Below, piece after piece: positions 56,400 through 64,000 of a DNA stretch of 64,000 bases; positions within the stretch are counted from its first letter, which is position 1; every line of letters starts with the position of its first letter. The stretch covers positions 21,448 through 85,447 of the forward strand of contig CAAGHC010000003.1 in assembly GCA_900769565.1 (NCBI GenBank), read 5' to 3'. A program made the translations under genes and the position numbers. Under the pieces are notes generated by a model. The model was given only the letters and a program-made list of their open reading frames with translations, was not told the DNA's origin and ran no database searches. The stretch is from Clostridia bacterium (GTDB lineage: Bacteria; Bacillota; Clostridia; Christensenellales; Borkfalkiaceae).

Positions 56400-57395
56400 C
56401 TATAAATATTTTTTAAGGCTATCTTTTAAGCATTCTGCATACTTGATAAAACCTTTTTCAACGGGGTGCACTCCGTCTGGCGAAAAATTTTCTTTGTCAC
56501 ACGACAAGAATTCGGTAGTATTTATTACCGTTACCATATCAAACCAACTTGCTACTTCTGTTAATTTTTCACGAAGTTTGACTAAATTATCAATGGGTAT
56601 CATTAAATGAGACGTTTGACAATAATTTAACGGTAAAATCAAGAATATCGGCTTATCTTTATGTACTTTGCTAATTTTTTGCAAAAAGTCCTTACAATCG
56701 TTTGCAACTTCATTTAAGTCGTGGTAACCGAAATCATTAATACCAAGCGCTATCGTAACAAAATCTTCGTTATAGTCAGCAGTTTCATCAATAATAACTT
56801 CTTCAAAAAAAGCACTGCCTACACCTAAATTTATCACTTCGTATCCCGTTTGGAAACCCAAGATGTTAGCGTATGATAGCGACGGCTTTCTAGCGTCGTA
56901 TCCTTGTGTAATAGAGTCGCCGTAAGCAACAATCTTGCCTTTTTTCTCTGCGGGATAAAATTTAGCGCCGTCGGATAATTCCACGCTCTTGATTTCCGCC
57001 CTAAAAAGGTTTGGGAAGAAAAGGGTAACTCTATTTTCTTTGCCGTCTAATTCAGTAAAAATTTCACCAAAGCGCTTTTCAGCCTGCTCTTCCCCCACCG
57101 TTAAACAGAGTTTTCCGTTAACCAAGACGTCAAAATAATACCACGCTCTAGATGACGATTTTTTAGCGTCTACGTAATGCACTCTTATAAATTTGCTGTC
57201 CGTATAAAAATCAAAATACACGCCTGCCGTTGCATAGCACTTATTCACAAATTCATAATCTACAGCCATTTTAGCACTAGCAAAGCATTGCACTTGACTT
57301 TCTTTCATACGATAAAAAGCAAAACCACTTGGTAACTCTTTGCTATCAGCATATCCAAAAGTTATTTTTTTTATTTCTTCAAAATTTAATAACAT
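56400..57395 (-). CDS. SGNH/GDSL hydrolase (carbohydrate esterase-like)
   Basis: 331 residues. An N-terminal jelly-roll of about 140 residues precedes the SGNH domain. Block I is IVAYGDSITQGYD (nucleophile Ser), block III ALGINDFGY, and block V DGVHPVEKG (Asp and His). Similar two-domain enzymes deacetylate sugars. Last gene of the aldolase operon, starting 2 bases after the aldolase stop, which suggests removal of O-acetyl groups from the operon's sugar. Confidence 0.83.
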   Translation of the reverse strand: MLLNFEEIKKITFGYADSKELPSGFAFYRMKESQVQCFASAKMAVDYEFVNKCYATAGVYFDFYTDSKFIRVHYVDAKKSSSRAWYYFDVLVNGKLCLTVGEEQAEKRFGEIFTELDGKENRVTLFFPNLFRAEIKSVELSDGAKFYPAEKKGKIVAYGDSITQGYDARKPSLSYANILGFQTGYEVINLGVGSAFFEEVIIDETADYNEDFVTIALGINDFGYHDLNEVANDCKDFLQKISKVHKDKPIFLILPLNYCQTSHLMIPIDNLVKLREKLTEVASWFDMVTVINTTEFLSCDKENFSPDGVHPVEKGFIKYAECLKDSLKKYL

Positions 57396-57397
57396 GA

Positions 57398-58309
57398 TTA
57401 AAGTCTATTAAGAAAATCAACAAATTCTAAATTATAATCGTCCCTAATCTTTTTAAATTTCTCTATAAGTGGTTTAATCTGTTCTTGATTAAAACTTGCG
57501 TTCGGTCTTCTGCAGTAGCCTTGACCTATACCAAAATAAGATAAAATCGCTTTTAAACTTGGCAAGAACGAACTATTAACGAATGCGTCAACAATAAGCA
57601 CGCCCGCCTCGTTCAATCTTAAAAACTCTTGCATATCGCCTTTTAAGAAAGCGTCCCTTTGCGCAATAAAAAGTTCGGGCGCAAAGTTATAGGTAGTACC
57701 GATAGCACCGTCTATCCCCGTAAGCATTGCAGAACCTATCATTTCATCTGCGCCACTAAAAATGAGTTTGTCTTTTAAATTAAGTTTAAGCATCTTCATC
57801 ATATAGTGGTTATGATTTGTGTATTTCATACCTGCACAATTAGGTATATCGCAAAGTTCTTTAGTTTCAGCAATACTAAACGAACGAGTAAGTACGTTAG
57901 TATACATGAGCATAGGAATTTTAACACTTTGCGCAATTTTGGTATAATAATCTTTAATCATTTCAAAAGAAAACGCACCAAAATACGGTGGAACGGAAGA
58001 AACTGCGTCTGCACCGATGCTTTCGGCATATTTAGTAAGTTCTACGGCAGTATTAGTGTCGTTTGCGCCCGTATAAGCGATTGCCGGAACTTTGCCACCT
58101 ATTTCTTCTACGCAAATTTTAATTACTTTTTTCCTTTCTTCAACGTCCATTAAAAAGCCTTCACCCGTAGCACCTGCTATGTAAAAGCCTTCAGCTTTTT
58201 TATTTAATAATTCCCTTACAATCGCTCTTTGCGCTTGTTCATCTACTTTGCCGTCCTTATCGAACATAGTTACGACTGCGGGAATAATGGGAAATTTACA
58301 AAAATTCAT
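57398..58309 (-). CDS. Dihydrodipicolinate synthase/N-acetylneuraminate lyase family aldolase
   Basis: About 303 residues, TIM barrel. Class I aldolase features: GATGEGFLMDVEERKKV (GxxGE), the catalytic Tyr in PMLMYTNVL and Schiff-base Lys in CAGMKYTNHNHYMM. The GMKYT..HNY context is closer to sialic acid lyase than to lysine-pathway DapA, and no dap gene is near. It would cleave a sialic acid-like or 2-keto-3-deoxy sugar acid to pyruvate and an aldehyde sugar. Start at 58309, because GGAGG lies between it and the upstream ATG. Confidence 0.82.
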   Translation of the reverse strand: MNFCKFPIIPAVVTMFDKDGKVDEQAQRAIVRELLNKKAEGFYIAGATGEGFLMDVEERKKVIKICVEEIGGKVPAIAYTGANDTNTAVELTKYAESIGADAVSSVPPYFGAFSFEMIKDYYTKIAQSVKIPMLMYTNVLTRSFSIAETKELCDIPNCAGMKYTNHNHYMMKMLKLNLKDKLIFSGADEMIGSAMLTGIDGAIGTTYNFAPELFIAQRDAFLKGDMQEFLRLNEAGVLIVDAFVNSSFLPSLKAILSYFGIGQGYCRRPNASFNQEQIKPLIEKFKKIRDDYNLEFVDFLNRL

Positions 58310-58353
58310 AACAATATCCTCCATATTTATTTTTTATATATATTTTTTATATA

Positions 58354-59307
58354 TTATTGTTTAGGTTTAGCTAGTTCTGCCATTATACCTAAAATATCAA
58401 CGTCTTTCATAACTTCAATAATGTCAGCCCTGCCCCTGTCGCTAATTTTAGGCGTGTTAATATAGGCTATGTTACTAGCAACCTGCTCTTTAGTATCTGC
58501 ACCTAAAACCAAACTAGTAACGCCACCTAAATCTCTGATAAAGGCAATCGCAAGTTCTGGAACGCTCATGTTTTCACCATTTGCAATTTCACGCAGTTTC
58601 ATTAAATACGGACCTGCAAGACTTTGTAATTCGGGCGTTCTCATATTAGACGGGTCAAGAAAAAATAGGCCTTGGAAAAATACGCTACGTACGAAAACGT
58701 GAATATTTTTCTTGATAAGTTTATCTAAATAGCCTTCTTTAAGCACCCTTAAATCGAAGATATTCATAGGCACTTGTACGGCTTGGAATGCGTCGCCAAG
58801 TTCTAGCATTATCCCTAACTCGCTAGAAAATCTCGCCATAGAAAAACCCGTTATGTCAACTAGTTTTTGCTCTTTGAGTTTTGTGAACGCTTTAGCAATT
58901 TTTTCACCGTGTAAAATACCGTTTACGGGCGTATTATGTAAAAGCAAACAATCTACTTTTTCTAAACCTAGTTTTTCTAGCGACGTTTCCACCGACGAAA
59001 ACACTTCGCTCTCAACTTGAGCATAAGTCGCATTTTCGTCTAACAAGCATTTATATTTGGTTGTAATAAAGGGCATTTTCCCCTTATAACCAGCAAAAAA
59101 CCTACCTAGAACGTCTTCCGATTCGCCGTACAATCTAGCCGTATCAATAGCCGTTATTCCATTTGAAAGGGCAGTTGAAAGCATCTCAAAACTCTTTTCT
59201 TCAGACGGGCGACCTGCATTGTTTGCAATGCCATAGTTCATGCCTAGTTGCACAGTCCCGAGTGAAATTTGAGAAACAGACTTGCCGTTTATTAATCTAT
59301 ATTCCAT
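58354..59307 (-). CDS. Aldo/keto reductase
   Basis: 317 residues, (alpha/beta)8 barrel. Catalytic tetrad positions are visible: ITAIDTARLYGESEDVLG (Asp, Tyr), FITTKYK (Lys) and DCLLLHNTP (His). The C-terminal VTSLVLGADTKEQVASNI binds the NADP phosphate. Second gene of the operon, 8 bases after the SDR gene. It probably oxidises or reduces a sugar intermediate. Confidence 0.86.
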   Translation of the reverse strand: MEYRLINGKSVSQISLGTVQLGMNYGIANNAGRPSEEKSFEMLSTALSNGITAIDTARLYGESEDVLGRFFAGYKGKMPFITTKYKCLLDENATYAQVESEVFSSVETSLEKLGLEKVDCLLLHNTPVNGILHGEKIAKAFTKLKEQKLVDITGFSMARFSSELGIMLELGDAFQAVQVPMNIFDLRVLKEGYLDKLIKKNIHVFVRSVFFQGLFFLDPSNMRTPELQSLAGPYLMKLREIANGENMSVPELAIAFIRDLGGVTSLVLGADTKEQVASNIAYINTPKISDRGRADIIEVMKDVDILGIMAELAKPKQ

Positions 59308-59315
59308 AATCTTTT

Positions 59316-60098
59316 TTATTTTGCAGTATAGCCACCGTCAACAGGAATTACCGTACCTGTGATATATTCAGACGCATTAGAGGCAAGGAATAAAACAATG
59401 CCCATAAGGTCGGTATCGTTTGCCATTCTCTTAAGGAAAGTTCTATCGTTGTATCTTTCAACAAAGAGCGGATGTTGATTATTGAAAAAACCACCCGGTT
59501 GAATTACGTTGCAACGAACGTTCTTCGGACCGTAGTAACTTGCCATAAATCTAGTAAGGTTAGTCATACCACCTTTATGGAAGAAATAATCAGGCGCATT
59601 AAATCCACTAAAGCCAACACCATTATATAAGGTATCGTCAGGTCCTAATATGCCCATGTACGAACCGATATTGATAATGCTACCACTACCATTTTCAGCC
59701 ATGTGGTCACCAAACGCTCTGCACATTGCAAAAATACCCGTTGCGTTAACGTCCATACTCTTTTCAAAAGATGCTATGTCGTCGTTATAACTTTTCATAG
59801 AACGAAGAACGGAGTTGTTTACTAAAATATCAACCTTTCCATCAACAGCGATAATCCTGTTTAAGAAATCTAAAATACTCTTTTCGTCGCTTTGGTCAAA
59901 ACTTTCTCCAACCACGTTAAGTCCTTCTTCTTGCATCAATTTAGCATATTCAACGTTGCTATCAAGATTTCTAGACGCGGTGTAAACCTTTGCGCCTGCC
60001 TCTGCAAGTGCACGGGTGATTTGTCTGCCGTAAAGACCACTACCACCGGTAACGACTGCTACTTTGCCTTCAAGATTAAATAAATCTAAAACGCCCAT
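59316..60098 (-). CDS. SDR family oxidoreductase
   Basis: 260 residues. Cofactor loop VTGGSGLYGRQI, VDILVNNSVL, IINIGSYMGI with catalytic Ser, and YFFHKGGMTNLTRFMASYYGP with YxxxK. C-terminal YITGTVIPVDGGYTAK is typical of gluconate 5-dehydrogenase-like SDRs. First gene of the operon SDR-AKR-aldolase-SGNH and divergent from the AraC regulator. The LYG in the cofactor loop is unusual. Confidence 0.87.
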   Translation of the reverse strand: MGVLDLFNLEGKVAVVTGGSGLYGRQITRALAEAGAKVYTASRNLDSNVEYAKLMQEEGLNVVGESFDQSDEKSILDFLNRIIAVDGKVDILVNNSVLRSMKSYNDDIASFEKSMDVNATGIFAMCRAFGDHMAENGSGSIINIGSYMGILGPDDTLYNGVGFSGFNAPDYFFHKGGMTNLTRFMASYYGPKNVRCNVIQPGGFFNNQHPLFVERYNDRTFLKRMANDTDLMGIVLFLASNASEYITGTVIPVDGGYTAK

Positions 60099-60134
60099 AT
60101 CAATTTCTCCTATTAAAATCGTTTTGTATTTAAA

Positions 60135-60242
60135 AGTTTAGCACAATCAAAGCGTAATTTCAAGAATATATACGACATTTTTTAATAATAATGTCGCATT
60201 TAGCAACTATTGTTTGACTTTTAGCCATATATTTGTTAAACT
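60135..60242. promoter_or_regulatory. Divergent promoters and operator between SDR operon and AraC gene
   Basis: Leftward promoter TTGAAA (60158-60163), 17 bases, TAAACT (60135-60140). Rightward promoter TTGACT (60214-60219), 17 bases, TAAACT (60237-60242). Between them CGACATT-N10-AATGTCG (60173-60196) is a perfect inverted repeat, well placed for the AraC protein to control both directions. Confidence 0.7.
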
Positions 60243-60248
60243 GCAGAT

Positions 60249-61154
60249 ATGAACACTTATACTCAATCACAAAATATATACTGTTGTAACTTTTCTTTCG
60301 GTGGCGTAAATTTTTCTGCATTTTTAGACCCTACTTTTTTTGAAAAGCGCATAATCGACCCAAAAGTAATAAAAACGTCTTATCCTACGCACAATCACGT
60401 TCACCACGAATTGATTGCCGTTTTGAACGGCTCGATTACCACTAAAAGTAGTGAACATTCGGTTTCAGTACATAGTGGTGAATGTTTGTTTTGCCCCGCC
60501 AAACTAATACATGCTACTCAAAACGTATTAGGTACGGAAATACTTTCAATAGGTTTCACATTTAAAAAAAGTGGACGAAAGGCTGACGACGTTTTCACCT
60601 ATTTTTCTGAACTTTTAAACCCTAATAAACCGATAGTACTTAAAAACCAAAAAGAGTTGTTCGATAAAATAGTAAAAATTAAAAAGGTCTTATTAGAAAA
60701 CCAACCGCTTTATCACTTTGAAATTCAAACCCTACTTCAAGAGATAGTATTGCTTTTATGCCGAGAACTTAATAAATTAAGCGAGCGCAAGGTCAAAAAT
60801 CCAAACCTTTATTCTAGCAATAATCTTTCATTTTTAATAAACTTGAAGTTAAACGTGCCTATTGCAAACCTTAATTTAAACACTATCGCTAAAGAACTTT
60901 TTATAAGCCCAAGGCAGTTGGAACGCTTGATAAAAAATATTTTCGGAATGTCGTTTGCAGAGCGACGTGCCTTTTTAAGAACGGAAAGCGCTAAAAATTT
61001 ACTCATTGAAACAGATTTATCTATAGAAGAAATTTCAAATCTCGTCGGTTTTTCAGATAAATCGGGTTTTTATCGCGTCTTTACTAAAACGACAGGTCAA
61101 ACACCAGCAAGTTACAGAAAACAGCACAAACACAAAACTAAGCAAGCAGAATAA
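60249..61154 (+). CDS. AraC family transcriptional regulator
   Basis: 301 residues: N-terminal cupin sensor (HNHVHHELIAVLNGSITTK...GECLFCPAKLIHAT) and C-terminal AraC DNA-binding domain from about 200 (LNTIAKELFISPRQLERLIKNIFGMSFAERR; LSIEEISNLVGFSDKSGFYRVFTKTTGQTPASYR). Divergent from the sugar-acid operon and its likely activator. The ATG has no Shine-Dalgarno and lies 7 bases after the -10, so the transcript may be leaderless. Confidence 0.88.
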   Translation: MNTYTQSQNIYCCNFSFGGVNFSAFLDPTFFEKRIIDPKVIKTSYPTHNHVHHELIAVLNGSITTKSSEHSVSVHSGECLFCPAKLIHATQNVLGTEILSIGFTFKKSGRKADDVFTYFSELLNPNKPIVLKNQKELFDKIVKIKKVLLENQPLYHFEIQTLLQEIVLLLCRELNKLSERKVKNPNLYSSNNLSFLINLKLNVPIANLNLNTIAKELFISPRQLERLIKNIFGMSFAERRAFLRTESAKNLLIETDLSIEEISNLVGFSDKSGFYRVFTKTTGQTPASYRKQHKHKTKQAE

Positions 61155-61156
61155 AT

Positions 61157-61192
61157 TAAAAGCACCGAATTAAAATCAACTCGGTGCTTTTT
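61157..61192. terminator. Bidirectional terminator between AraC gene and YhcH gene
   Basis: AAAAGCACCGA pairs with TCGGTGCTTTT around 12 bases, followed by T on both strands. Confidence 0.82.
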
Positions 61193-61211
61193 ATCTTTTG
61201 TTATCACTAGT

Positions 61212-61658
61212 TTACGGTAAAAGTTTAAATACTGCTTTTTTAACCTTTTCTGCTCCACCAACTTTTATGCCTGCCATATGAAGTTCGTAGGGCTTAAAGA
61301 ATACACAGTTAGTACCGTCAAGCATAACTTCTTCCGTGCATAAGGCATTATCAAGTTCGTAATCGCCGTCAACGTCAAACGGAGTGGTTATCTCATCAAT
61401 CTTTTCTGCTTTTTGCACGATTTCTTTACCGCTCAAGATTACGTGAATATCAATATATTTTTTATGCCATTCAAACACGCCTTTAGCATCTTTGGTTTCG
61501 TACTCAAAAACGTTTATGCAGTTTCCGTCACCAAGACTATGCGAGCCTAATTCCAAATTTTTAAGGTCGTTTTTAGATAAAAATTCCTTAATCCTTGCTT
61601 TTAAATCAGCACTAATTTCGTTTAATGACAATATTTCGTCAATTTTACAAGTTAACAT
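61212..61658 (-). CDS. YhcH/YjgK/YiaL family protein
   Basis: 148-residue cupin-fold protein. EWHKKYIDIHVILSGKEIV and CVFFKPYELHMAGI contain the conserved Glu/His metal-site residues. E. coli YhcH belongs to the sialic acid operon and others to sugar-acid operons; an anomerase-type role has been suggested. It follows the phosphohexomutase gene by 36 bases, close to the sialic-type aldolase operon, and supports a role in acidic amino sugar use. Confidence 0.87.
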   Translation of the reverse strand: MLTCKIDEILSLNEISADLKARIKEFLSKNDLKNLELGSHSLGDGNCINVFEYETKDAKGVFEWHKKYIDIHVILSGKEIVQKAEKIDEITTPFDVDGDYELDNALCTEEVMLDGTNCVFFKPYELHMAGIKVGGAEKVKKAVFKLLP

Positions 61659-61694
61659 ATTTTTTCTCCTTACTTTTTATCGTTACCGTAAAAA

Positions 61695-63407
61695 TTATTT
61701 CATAATTTCTTCAAAAGCCGTCTTGGTTTTTTCAAAAATTTCAACTGCCTCTTGTTTACTACCGCACTTTAACGAATAATAAACTTTAAGTTTGGGCTCT
61801 GTTCCACTAGGTCTTACGCAAACAAACCCACCGTCTTTAAGTTCGTAGTAAACAGCGTTAACTTTAGTGCAATCTAGTTTTTCTACTCTGCCGTCGCTTA
61901 ATTTTCTTTCAAGGCTAGAATAATCTCTAGTTGCAACTACGTCTAAATCCCCGATTTTATCAACGCTAATCGTCTTAAGTTTATCAACCACGGCGTTCAT
62001 TTCCTTCATAGCGTTAAGCCCACTATACTTGATGCTAACGTTCGTATCGAAAACGTAACCGTACTTTTGATAAAGTTGTTGTAAGCGCTCGTAAACGCTT
62101 ATGCCGTGATAATTATAGTAACATACCATCTCTGCAAACAACATGCTTGCAACTACGGCATCTTTATCTCTACAATGCGTTCCACGTAGGTATCCGCAAC
62201 TCTCTTCAAACCCGAAAATAAATTCACGCTTACCCGTATCGTCAAACTGCTTTATCTTTTCACCTATGAACTTAAAGCCTACGGGCACGTCCATAAGTTC
62301 AACACCGTAATCGTCGGCAATAAGTTTTGCCATGCCCGTCGTAACGAAACTCTTTACCACAAACCCTTTGTCGGTAAGTTTGCCCGTTTCTGAAAGCCTT
62401 TTAAGCACGTAATCTAAAAGCAATGCGCCCGATTGATTACCCGTTAACGCAACGAATTCACCGTTTTCATCTCGTAGCGCTACGCCAAGTCTATCGCAGT
62501 CTGGGTCTGTGCCAAACACAACGTCTGCCGACTTAAAGTCTGCCATTTTAATACCAAGCGTAAGCGTTTCTTTTACTTCGGGATTAGGAACTTCAACAGT
62601 AGAAAATTCGGTGTCTTTAACCGTCTGTTCAGGCACTAACGTCGCAGATATGCCTATCTTTTTAAGTATAGTCGTCACCGGCACGTATCCACTACCATGC
62701 ACGGGCGTATAAACGATTTTTATGCTCTTTCCTACCTTTCTAACTTCTTTTGGGGAAAGAGAAAGTTTCTTTATTGTCTTATAATATTTTTTGTCAATGG
62801 ACTTGCTTACTGCATGAATATTCTTTATCGCTTTAGCGTCAAACAAAATTTTATCGGATAAACAACTGCCGATTTGGTCAATATATTTAACTACTTCGGC
62901 GGTCGCCTCGGGTGACATTTGCGCACCGTCTTCCCCGTAAACTTTATAACCGTTGTACTCTTTAGGATTATGGCTCGCCGTAATCATTATGCCGGCAATA
63001 GTTTTTAATTGCTTTACCGCATAAGAAAGCATAGGCACTGGGTGCACGTCGTCAAACAAATACGCCTTTATTCCGTTAGATGCCAAAACTACTGCTGATG
63101 CAAACGCAAACTCGTAAGAAAGCCTTCTCGTGTCGTAAGAAATTACAACACCACGTTCCATTGCTTGTCTGCCAAGCGTTTTTATGTATTCCGAAAGGCC
63201 TTGTGTAGCACGCTTTACTGTATGAACGTTCATCATGTTCGTACCAAGCCCGATAATTCCACGCATTCCTGCCGTGCCGAATTCTAGGTCTTTACCAAAA
63301 CGATACTCTATTTCCTTATCGTCGTCAGATATAGCCATAAGCTCGTTTTTTTCTTTTTCATCAAGAATGCTACTGTTTAGCCATTCATTATATAATTGTT
63401 TATACAT
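61695..63407 (-). CDS. pgcA: Phosphoglucomutase/phosphomannomutase (alpha-D-phosphohexomutase)
   Basis: 570 residues, the length of Bacillus PgcA. Four domains with LEFGTAGMRGIIGLGTNMMN, phosphoserine loop ITASHNPKEYNGYK, metal loop DPDCDRLGVA, sugar-binding GFEESCGYLRG and phosphate-binding RPSGTEPKLKVYY. It interconverts hexose 1- and 6-phosphates for glycogen, cell-wall polymers or sugar entry. Own promoter with 18-base spacing; co-transcribed with the YhcH gene. Confidence 0.92.
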   Translation of the reverse strand: MYKQLYNEWLNSSILDEKEKNELMAISDDDKEIEYRFGKDLEFGTAGMRGIIGLGTNMMNVHTVKRATQGLSEYIKTLGRQAMERGVVISYDTRRLSYEFAFASAVVLASNGIKAYLFDDVHPVPMLSYAVKQLKTIAGIMITASHNPKEYNGYKVYGEDGAQMSPEATAEVVKYIDQIGSCLSDKILFDAKAIKNIHAVSKSIDKKYYKTIKKLSLSPKEVRKVGKSIKIVYTPVHGSGYVPVTTILKKIGISATLVPEQTVKDTEFSTVEVPNPEVKETLTLGIKMADFKSADVVFGTDPDCDRLGVALRDENGEFVALTGNQSGALLLDYVLKRLSETGKLTDKGFVVKSFVTTGMAKLIADDYGVELMDVPVGFKFIGEKIKQFDDTGKREFIFGFEESCGYLRGTHCRDKDAVVASMLFAEMVCYYNYHGISVYERLQQLYQKYGYVFDTNVSIKYSGLNAMKEMNAVVDKLKTISVDKIGDLDVVATRDYSSLERKLSDGRVEKLDCTKVNAVYYELKDGGFVCVRPSGTEPKLKVYYSLKCGSKQEAVEIFEKTKTAFEEIMK

Positions 63408-63442
63408 ATCGTATTTGCCCCGTTACTAAAATAATCCTTAAT

Positions 63443-63472
63443 ATTATACAAGATAGCCCCTGCATTTGTCAA
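63443..63472 (-). promoter_or_regulatory. Promoter of the pgcA-YhcH operon
   Basis: TTGACA-18-TATAAT on the minus strand, 36 bases before the start codon. Confidence 0.75.
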
Positions 63473-63561
63473 AGAATTTTGATTTTTTAATACGTTATTA
63501 CTGCTCTTTTTTATTTTATTCATTTTCCATAAGAAAAATTTAAAAAAAGTTTTATAAACAG

Positions 63562-63590
63562 TTGACAAGCAAAAATCATTTTGGTATAAT
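63562..63590 (+). promoter_or_regulatory. Promoter of the tRNA cluster
   Basis: TTGACA-17-TATAAT, both perfect, 29 bases before tRNA-Gly. Confidence 0.85.
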
Positions 63591-63618
63591 TCATTAGCAT
63601 TGTCTTCGGAAAGGTGTT

Positions 63619-63692
<74 letters not shown>

Positions 63693-63715
63693 AACAGACA
63701 GCGTGTGGACGGTAT

Positions 63716-63792
63716 GCACCTGTAGCTCAGTTGGATAGAGCATCGGCCTTCTAAGCCGAGGGTCAGGGGTTCGAATCCCTTCAGGCGCACCA
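63716..63792 (+). tRNA. tRNA-Arg(TCT)
   Basis: 77 nt. Anticodon loop CTTCTAA gives UCU; discriminator A, CCA encoded. The acceptor stem GCACCTG/CAGGCGC has one A-C mismatch (63718 with 63786). Confidence 0.93.
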
Positions 63793-63796
63793 AAAT

Positions 63797-63874
63797 GGCG
63801 GATGTAGCTCAGTTGGTTAGAGCGCAAGATTGTGGTCCTTGAGGTCGTGGGTTCGATTCCCATCACCCGCCCCA
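63797..63874 (+). tRNA. tRNA-His(GTG)
   Basis: 78 nt with the extra 5' G (63797) opposite discriminator C, the His identity pair. Anticodon GTG in ATTGTGGT. The acceptor GCGGATG/CACCCGC has one A-C mismatch (63802 with 63866). CCA encoded. Confidence 0.93.
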
Positions 63875-63885
63875 TAAAATTTAAT

Positions 63886-63960
63886 AGGGGTATCGCCAAG
63901 CGGTAAGGCACGGGATTTTGATTCCCGCATTCGTTGGTTCAAATCCAGCTACCCCTGCCA
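63886..63960 (+). tRNA. tRNA-Gln(TTG)
   Basis: 75 nt. Acceptor AGGGGTA/TACCCCT, discriminator G, CCA encoded; anticodon loop TTTTGAT gives UUG. Confidence 0.94.
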
Positions 63961-63962
63961 AC

Positions 63963-64000
63963 GTACCTTTAGCTCAGTTGGTAGAGCAACTGACTCTTAA
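63963..64000 (+). tRNA. tRNA-Lys(CTT), partial at window end
   Basis: The first 38 nt: GTACCTT acceptor, AGCTCAGTTGGTAGAGC D arm, and ACTGACTCTTAA reaching the anticodon loop, which reads CTCTTAA (anticodon CUU). The rest lies outside the window. Confidence 0.8.

Overview
The window looks like a chromosomal segment of an anaerobic, low-GC member of the Bacillota (Clostridia). The signs are strong AGGAGG-type ribosome binding sites, near-consensus TTGACA-17-TATAAT promoters, a clostridial [FeFe] hydrogenase, a heterodisulfide-reductase (Hdr) electron-transfer cluster, a PdaB-type deacetylase, VanW, and short U-tract terminators. I cannot place it to genus; a gut or other sugar-rich anoxic habitat is an inference from the gene content.

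Layout. (1) 0-5 kb: a sugar ABC importer without its own ATPase, with an AraC regulator and a perfect tandem 22-bp repeat as likely operator. (2) 5-10 kb: SulP-type anion transporter without STAS domain, a two-OB-fold single-strand-binding-like protein, a PdaB-like polysaccharide deacetylase, a small membrane protein and cardiolipin synthase. (3) 10-14.5 kb: a class III aminotransferase and a Gfo/Idh/MocA dehydrogenase - HpcH aldolase - AraC operon, both preceded by paired copies of one ATGCTCGG-type motif, so probably one regulon. (4) 14.5-20.7 kb: PHP phosphoesterase, [FeFe] hydrogenase, a FAD oxidoreductase under a perfect 16-bp palindrome, a CBM9-like protein and a 5'-truncated GH78 rhamnosidase. 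(5) 21.2-30.1 kb: an accessory island bounded by a 21-bp direct repeat that is the 3' end of tRNA-Ser(GCT). It carries a SHOCT protein, a PARG-like macrodomain protein, a large secreted trypsin-like protease, a SLOG-like protein, two divergent XRE regulators with repeated operators, and a serine recombinase pair of which one is truncated. (6) 30-34 kb: VanW, a lipoprotein, a ferritin-like protein and a LysR regulator. (7) 34.3-46 kb: one long operon fumC-hdrBCA-flxDCBA-2Fe-2S/4Fe-4S subunit-fumarate-reductase flavoprotein-AspT-like carrier. (8) 46-56 kb: AzlCD exporter, a P-type cation ATPase under a yybP-ykoY (Mn2+) riboswitch, and NSS, DMT, MATE and OPA-type transporters. (9) 55.5-63.4 kb: an SDR gene, then an SDR-AKR-aldolase-SGNH operon with a divergent AraC regulator, YhcH and a phosphohexomutase, looking like acidic amino sugar or sugar-acid catabolism. 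(10) 63.6-64 kb: a tRNA cluster Gly-Arg-His-Gln-Lys, cut by the window end.

The most notable system is the operon at 34.3-45.9 kb. It joins an NADH-oxidising FlxABCD-HdrABC module to a soluble fumarate reductase and a fumarase, which suggests a cytosolic, possibly electron-bifurcating, NADH/ferredoxin-linked fumarate reductase. The second is the tRNA-Ser island, whose left end carries a tRNA-like sequence with an intact acceptor stem filled by three perfect hairpins.
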